Shown in pieces: positions 39,378 through 42,050 of a DNA stretch of 42,050 bases. Position numbers and translations under genes: made by a program. The DNA is from a virus, in IMG/VR virus record IMGVR_UViG_3300021092_002721, positions 1 through 42,050 of that record; one strand, 5' to 3'. How positions within the stretch are numbered: position 1 is the first letter of the stretch; each line of letters opens with the position of its first letter. The notes beneath the pieces were generated by a model. The model searched no databases. It had not been told where the DNA came from and was given only the letters and a program-made list of their open reading frames with translations.

Positions 39378-40361
39378 CTACTCTTCATCAAAGTCCACAT
39401 TCGATTTCCGATTGTCGATCTTAGGTTCGCCAATAGATCGATTCAGCATCGAATCAGAGAGTTCGAAGCTACGTAGCTTCACAAGATGCAAAAAATTCGT
39501 CACAATCACCCGCGATAGACCAGACTGGTCAACCAATTTACCAATAAGACCATCATATGGACGGTCATCATTCAGAACCAAGTATTCTAATGCATCAATG
39601 ATTTTCAAATGATTATCGTCATACTGATTCAATTCTCTTATTTCTGATAAGAATCTAGCCATCACTCCGCTGACGGGCTTCTGCTTATTTCCGAGATGAC
39701 TAACATATGACCCAGAATTCTTTCGGTCACGACCTTCTTTTTTGATGTGGGCAAGAATCACTGTTCTGGCAATCTGAGACCACATATTAAAAACTTTTGA
39801 CATCCCGCGATACAAAATGGTCTCAGAACCACCATATCGCCCTTGGACCGGTTCAATAATCGGGGTTGTGGTCAATTTGATTCCGCACTTTGGGCAATGC
39901 CGGTGCATCGCCACTACTTCATCTAATGTCTTGATTCCATATTCGAGATCGCCCGGTTGATACAATAACGATTCGGCTGGACGTTCCCAATTGAAGCACT
40001 TACGACAATGTGGGCGTGAACGATACTTGTACAAAGTTCGTTCAATTTGAACCCATGCTGTCTGAAGAAGATCACCGAAAGACGATTCATCCTGGCCGGG
40101 ATAGATGGTATGCAAGCCTTGCTTACGAATGATCTGGCGAATCAATTCGGTAGCATGCGACATAATCATGTCGCGTAATCGAACTTGGGTGCAACCGGTC
40201 CATAAATATTGAGTAAGCTGCCATTCGACTATTTCATTAATGAAATACAGTTTCCGCAGCGGAACCTCAGGTGTTGAAGAGGGTTCGCTGGGCTGTTGTT
40301 GCTCTAGAGAAGAACTTTCGTTCGATTCTAAATCGTCGCTTTTCAACGAGTTCTCGGCCAT
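39378..40361 (-). CDS. Sigma-factor-like protein with inserted zinc site (late sigma candidate)
   Basis: The 327-residue product shows sigma-70-like elements. Region 2.1/2.2-like SSFGDLLQTAWVQIERTLYKY (residues 93-113), then an inserted segment with four cysteines (C119, C122, C156, C159: HCRKC, then HCPKC), then region 2.3/2.4-like RGMSKVFNMWSQIARTVILA, and a C-terminal helix-turn-helix (LVDQSGLSRVIVTNFLHLV, near 276-294). T4 gp55 is the late sigma of phages of this kind, so this may be its counterpart with a zinc insert. The start is uncertain; it overlaps the helicase by 95 bases. Stop is TAG. Confidence 0.6.
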   Translation of the reverse strand: MAENSLKSDDLESNESSSLEQQQPSEPSSTPEVPLRKLYFINEIVEWQLTQYLWTGCTQVRLRDMIMSHATELIRQIIRKQGLHTIYPGQDESSFGDLLQTAWVQIERTLYKYRSRPHCRKCFNWERPAESLLYQPGDLEYGIKTLDEVVAMHRHCPKCGIKLTTTPIIEPVQGRYGGSETILYRGMSKVFNMWSQIARTVILAHIKKEGRDRKNSGSYVSHLGNKQKPVSGVMARFLSEIRELNQYDDNHLKIIDALEYLVLNDDRPYDGLIGKLVDQSGLSRVIVTNFLHLVKLRSFELSDSMLNRSIGEPKIDNRKSNVDFDEE

Positions 40362-41886
40362 CAATGACACCACCGGGGAATATTACCTGAACGTCGAATC
40401 CGGCATTTACCATGGCTTTCAATCTGGATTTCGAGTGACTGTAGAGATATCTGTTGCATCGGAAGAAAAAATCAAAAATCCTGCTATATCCTTGTTGATT
40501 TCTTCGAAGGGCACGTCCGACTTTTTGTATCAAGTCGGATTGTAGTTTACCTCCTCCAGCAATTATCAGATTCTCACAGCCTCCTGCCAAATCGAGTCCA
40601 CGATTGATAATTTTACCACCAATAAGTACGTTGAACTCTCGCTTTTCAAACTTCCGCAGTATCTCATCTCTGCGACGCTTTGGTGTCTCGCCATAAATGA
40701 AGTGAGCTTCCATTCCCTGACCGTTAATTGATTTCTCCAATGCGAATCCAAGATCTTTACGATCCACAAGAATCAACGTTCCGTCTTCCCGATATTTCTT
40801 GCAGATACTAGTAATAAGCTGATGAAAGCGTTGGTTTTCGATTAACCATTCAACATACGCCATATCATAAGCCGAAGCTTCATCAATGTTTCCCTCTAGA
40901 CCGAATGCCATCATTTTGTAATGGCATGGAATGATTCGGCCATGCTTCTGAACATTATCGCGGGTTTCCTTCACGATAATCGATCCGAGATGCTCCTGCA
41001 TCACCATCGCTTCCACTGGCTTATCCGGGTCGATAGGCGTTGCAGAAAATCCGTACCGTCTTCGCCCCTTATAATAGTGTCTGAACAGTGATTTATAAGA
41101 TTCCGAAGTGGCTTTGTCGCATTCATCGACAATTATCATCTCAGCCTTTCTGACATATGAATATAAGAATTTGACATTCTTCACCCTAGTCTGATGTGCT
41201 TTGTATGATTGATCCCATTTTTGCAGCCGTTTGTTTAATGCATTATCTGTTTCATTAAGCTTTCGTATCGGAACATCTGGCGGCTTTTTTGGTGGATTCA
41301 ATGATTGAATCAACCCAACTATGACCATCTCGCCGTTCGGTCGCTTGCCAGCATAGAACAAACCAACTTCTTCAGCGATATCACGCAATTCAAGCCGTTT
41401 TTTCAACTGATCCACAACCACTCGTTGATCTGCCAGAATCAATGTGGGGCAGGGAATCGCTTTGCAAATGCCACAAATGACTTCACCCTTCCCACTTCCA
41501 GTGGGCATATCAATGATTCCGCACTCAGCCTTGCAACATTTCTGAATCGCCCGAATTTGATAATCTTCGAGCTTAATACCTGGCAAGAAGTCTGGGGTTA
41601 TATCTTCTGGCTTTGCAGCCTCGTATGCCCACTGCTGGCGACGATCTTGTATGATCAACGGCAATCCGTGCTTCGTACACACTCCTCGAAGCATGCTCAA
41701 TAGAGGTCGAGCCATTCGCTTTTTAGCCCGATTGTATTTGCGATAGATTCCATCCCAATTACCACGCATTGCTGGATCGATATAGACATTCGGCTTACAA
41801 ACGCTAAATTCTTCCCATATTATCTGATCCTCAGGATCAGTAATATGATCAAGATAAATCCATTGATTGTCAACGTAAGCTATCAT
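40267..41886 (-). CDS. DEAD/DEAH-type helicase, UvsW-like
   Basis: The 539-residue protein has helicase motifs in order: Walker A as PTGSGKGEV (residues 128-136), DECD (254-257) in IIVDECDKA, FSATP near 280-284, and QKVGRALRR as motif VI. A small N-terminal domain (1-100) precedes the motor, as in T4 UvsW. It should unwind recombination or replication intermediates and switch origin replication. The start at 41886 has no ribosome-binding site. Its 3' end overlaps the sigma-like gene by 95 bases. Confidence 0.8.
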   Translation of the reverse strand: MIAYVDNQWIYLDHITDPEDQIIWEEFSVCKPNVYIDPAMRGNWDGIYRKYNRAKKRMARPLLSMLRGVCTKHGLPLIIQDRRQQWAYEAAKPEDITPDFLPGIKLEDYQIRAIQKCCKAECGIIDMPTGSGKGEVICGICKAIPCPTLILADQRVVVDQLKKRLELRDIAEEVGLFYAGKRPNGEMVIVGLIQSLNPPKKPPDVPIRKLNETDNALNKRLQKWDQSYKAHQTRVKNVKFLYSYVRKAEMIIVDECDKATSESYKSLFRHYYKGRRRYGFSATPIDPDKPVEAMVMQEHLGSIIVKETRDNVQKHGRIIPCHYKMMAFGLEGNIDEASAYDMAYVEWLIENQRFHQLITSICKKYREDGTLILVDRKDLGFALEKSINGQGMEAHFIYGETPKRRRDEILRKFEKREFNVLIGGKIINRGLDLAGGCENLIIAGGGKLQSDLIQKVGRALRRNQQGYSRIFDFFFRCNRYLYSHSKSRLKAMVNAGFDVQVIFPGGVIDGRELVEKRRFRIERKFFSRATTAQRTLFNT

Positions 41887-41892
41887 AAGACA

Positions 41893-41900
41893 TATAAATA
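41893..41900 (+). promoter_or_regulatory. T4-type late promoter box
   Basis: TATAAATA is the exact consensus of the T4 late promoter. It lies 49 bases before the ATG of the plus-strand gene at 41949, leaving a leader of about 35-40 bases. The reverse strand of the same site lies close to the start of the divergent helicase gene. Confidence 0.65.
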
Positions 41901-41948
41901 CGCAAATATAACATCAACCAAACAAACATTATACATGGGACCCATGGC

Positions 41949-42050
41949 ATGAAATTATCACTGATAATTGAAGCTGAATTCACCAGACGAAATTTCTTAA
42001 AAAGTATGGCCGGTGCGGCAGCAGCACTTTCTGGAAATGCGCCAATAGCT
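41949..42050 (+). CDS. Leader-bearing protein with Tat-like segment, N-terminal part
   Basis: Only 34 residues are visible before the window ends. They begin MKLSLIIEAEFTRRNFLKSM and continue with an Ala-rich hydrophobic run (AGAAAALSG). The first eight follow the shared leader form, with a possible protease site IIE. TRRNFLK then matches the twin-arginine signal motif (S/T)RRxFLK. Both features at once are unusual: after capsid-protease cutting, the new N terminus would be an almost normal Tat signal. The rest of the protein is out of view. Confidence 0.6.
   Translation, partial: MKLSLIIEAEFTRRNFLKSMAGAAAALSGNAPIA

Overview
The window is part of a large tailed-phage (T4-like myovirus) genome, probably infecting a planctomycete or a similar bacterium. 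The phage identity is clear from a run of T4-type head genes on the minus strand, in T4 order: possible TerS, TerL (gp17), portal (gp20), a large acidic core-slot protein, prohead protease (gp21), scaffold (gp22) and major capsid protein (gp23). A UvsW-like helicase and a sigma-like factor precede them. The host guess is weaker. It rests on a secreted Val/Gln repeat protein of a style common in planctomycetes, on several signal-peptide or lipoprotein genes, and on a papain-like protease with a CAP-domain protein.

Layout, left to right. 1-3845: a minus-strand operon of small membrane, lipo- and secreted proteins around a papain-family cysteine protease (candidate lysis or envelope module). 3846-5192: one hypothetical gene and two stretches with no recognised gene. 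5193-9323: tail-fibre-like proteins and small partners. 9336-12284: a sugar module (glycosyltransferase, cupin, DegT aminotransferase, methyltransferase) reading into the fibre genes with stop/start overlaps. 12487-15778: accessory genes, including a molybdenum-carrier-like protein and a phosphoribosyltransferase-domain protein. 15779-17872: a tRNA cluster (three Leu, Ser, Val, Ile and a tRNA with a CUA anticodon) interleaved with small genes, some on the other strand. 17909-26398: accessory genes (two GNATs, a DUF5661-like protein, two full methyltransferases and a fragment, metallophosphoesterase, SprT-like protein, shortened adenylosuccinate lyase, RecB-like nuclease). 26535-41886: the head and replication/transcription core. 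41949-end: the start of a plus-strand gene behind a perfect T4-type late-promoter box.

The most interesting pattern is a shared N-terminal leader of the form M-[KR]-L-x-x-I-x-E. It occurs on a phosphoribosyltransferase-domain protein, two acetyltransferase-like proteins and the partial last gene, with a variant on a DUF5661-like protein. T4 capsid-targeting sequences look like this and are cut by the gp21 protease after (L/I)-x-E. The window encodes a gp21 homologue, and its major capsid protein carries LVE and ITE sites near the N terminus. I infer a set of enzymes packaged in the head and injected with the DNA, analogous to T4 Alt and the internal proteins. Other notable points are a probable amber-suppressor tRNA in a genome that often uses TAG as a stop, a sigma-like factor with a four-cysteine insertion, a phage PurB lacking its C-terminal part, and a probable +1 frameshift in a tiny gene. 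All calls come from reading the sequence; no database search was run.
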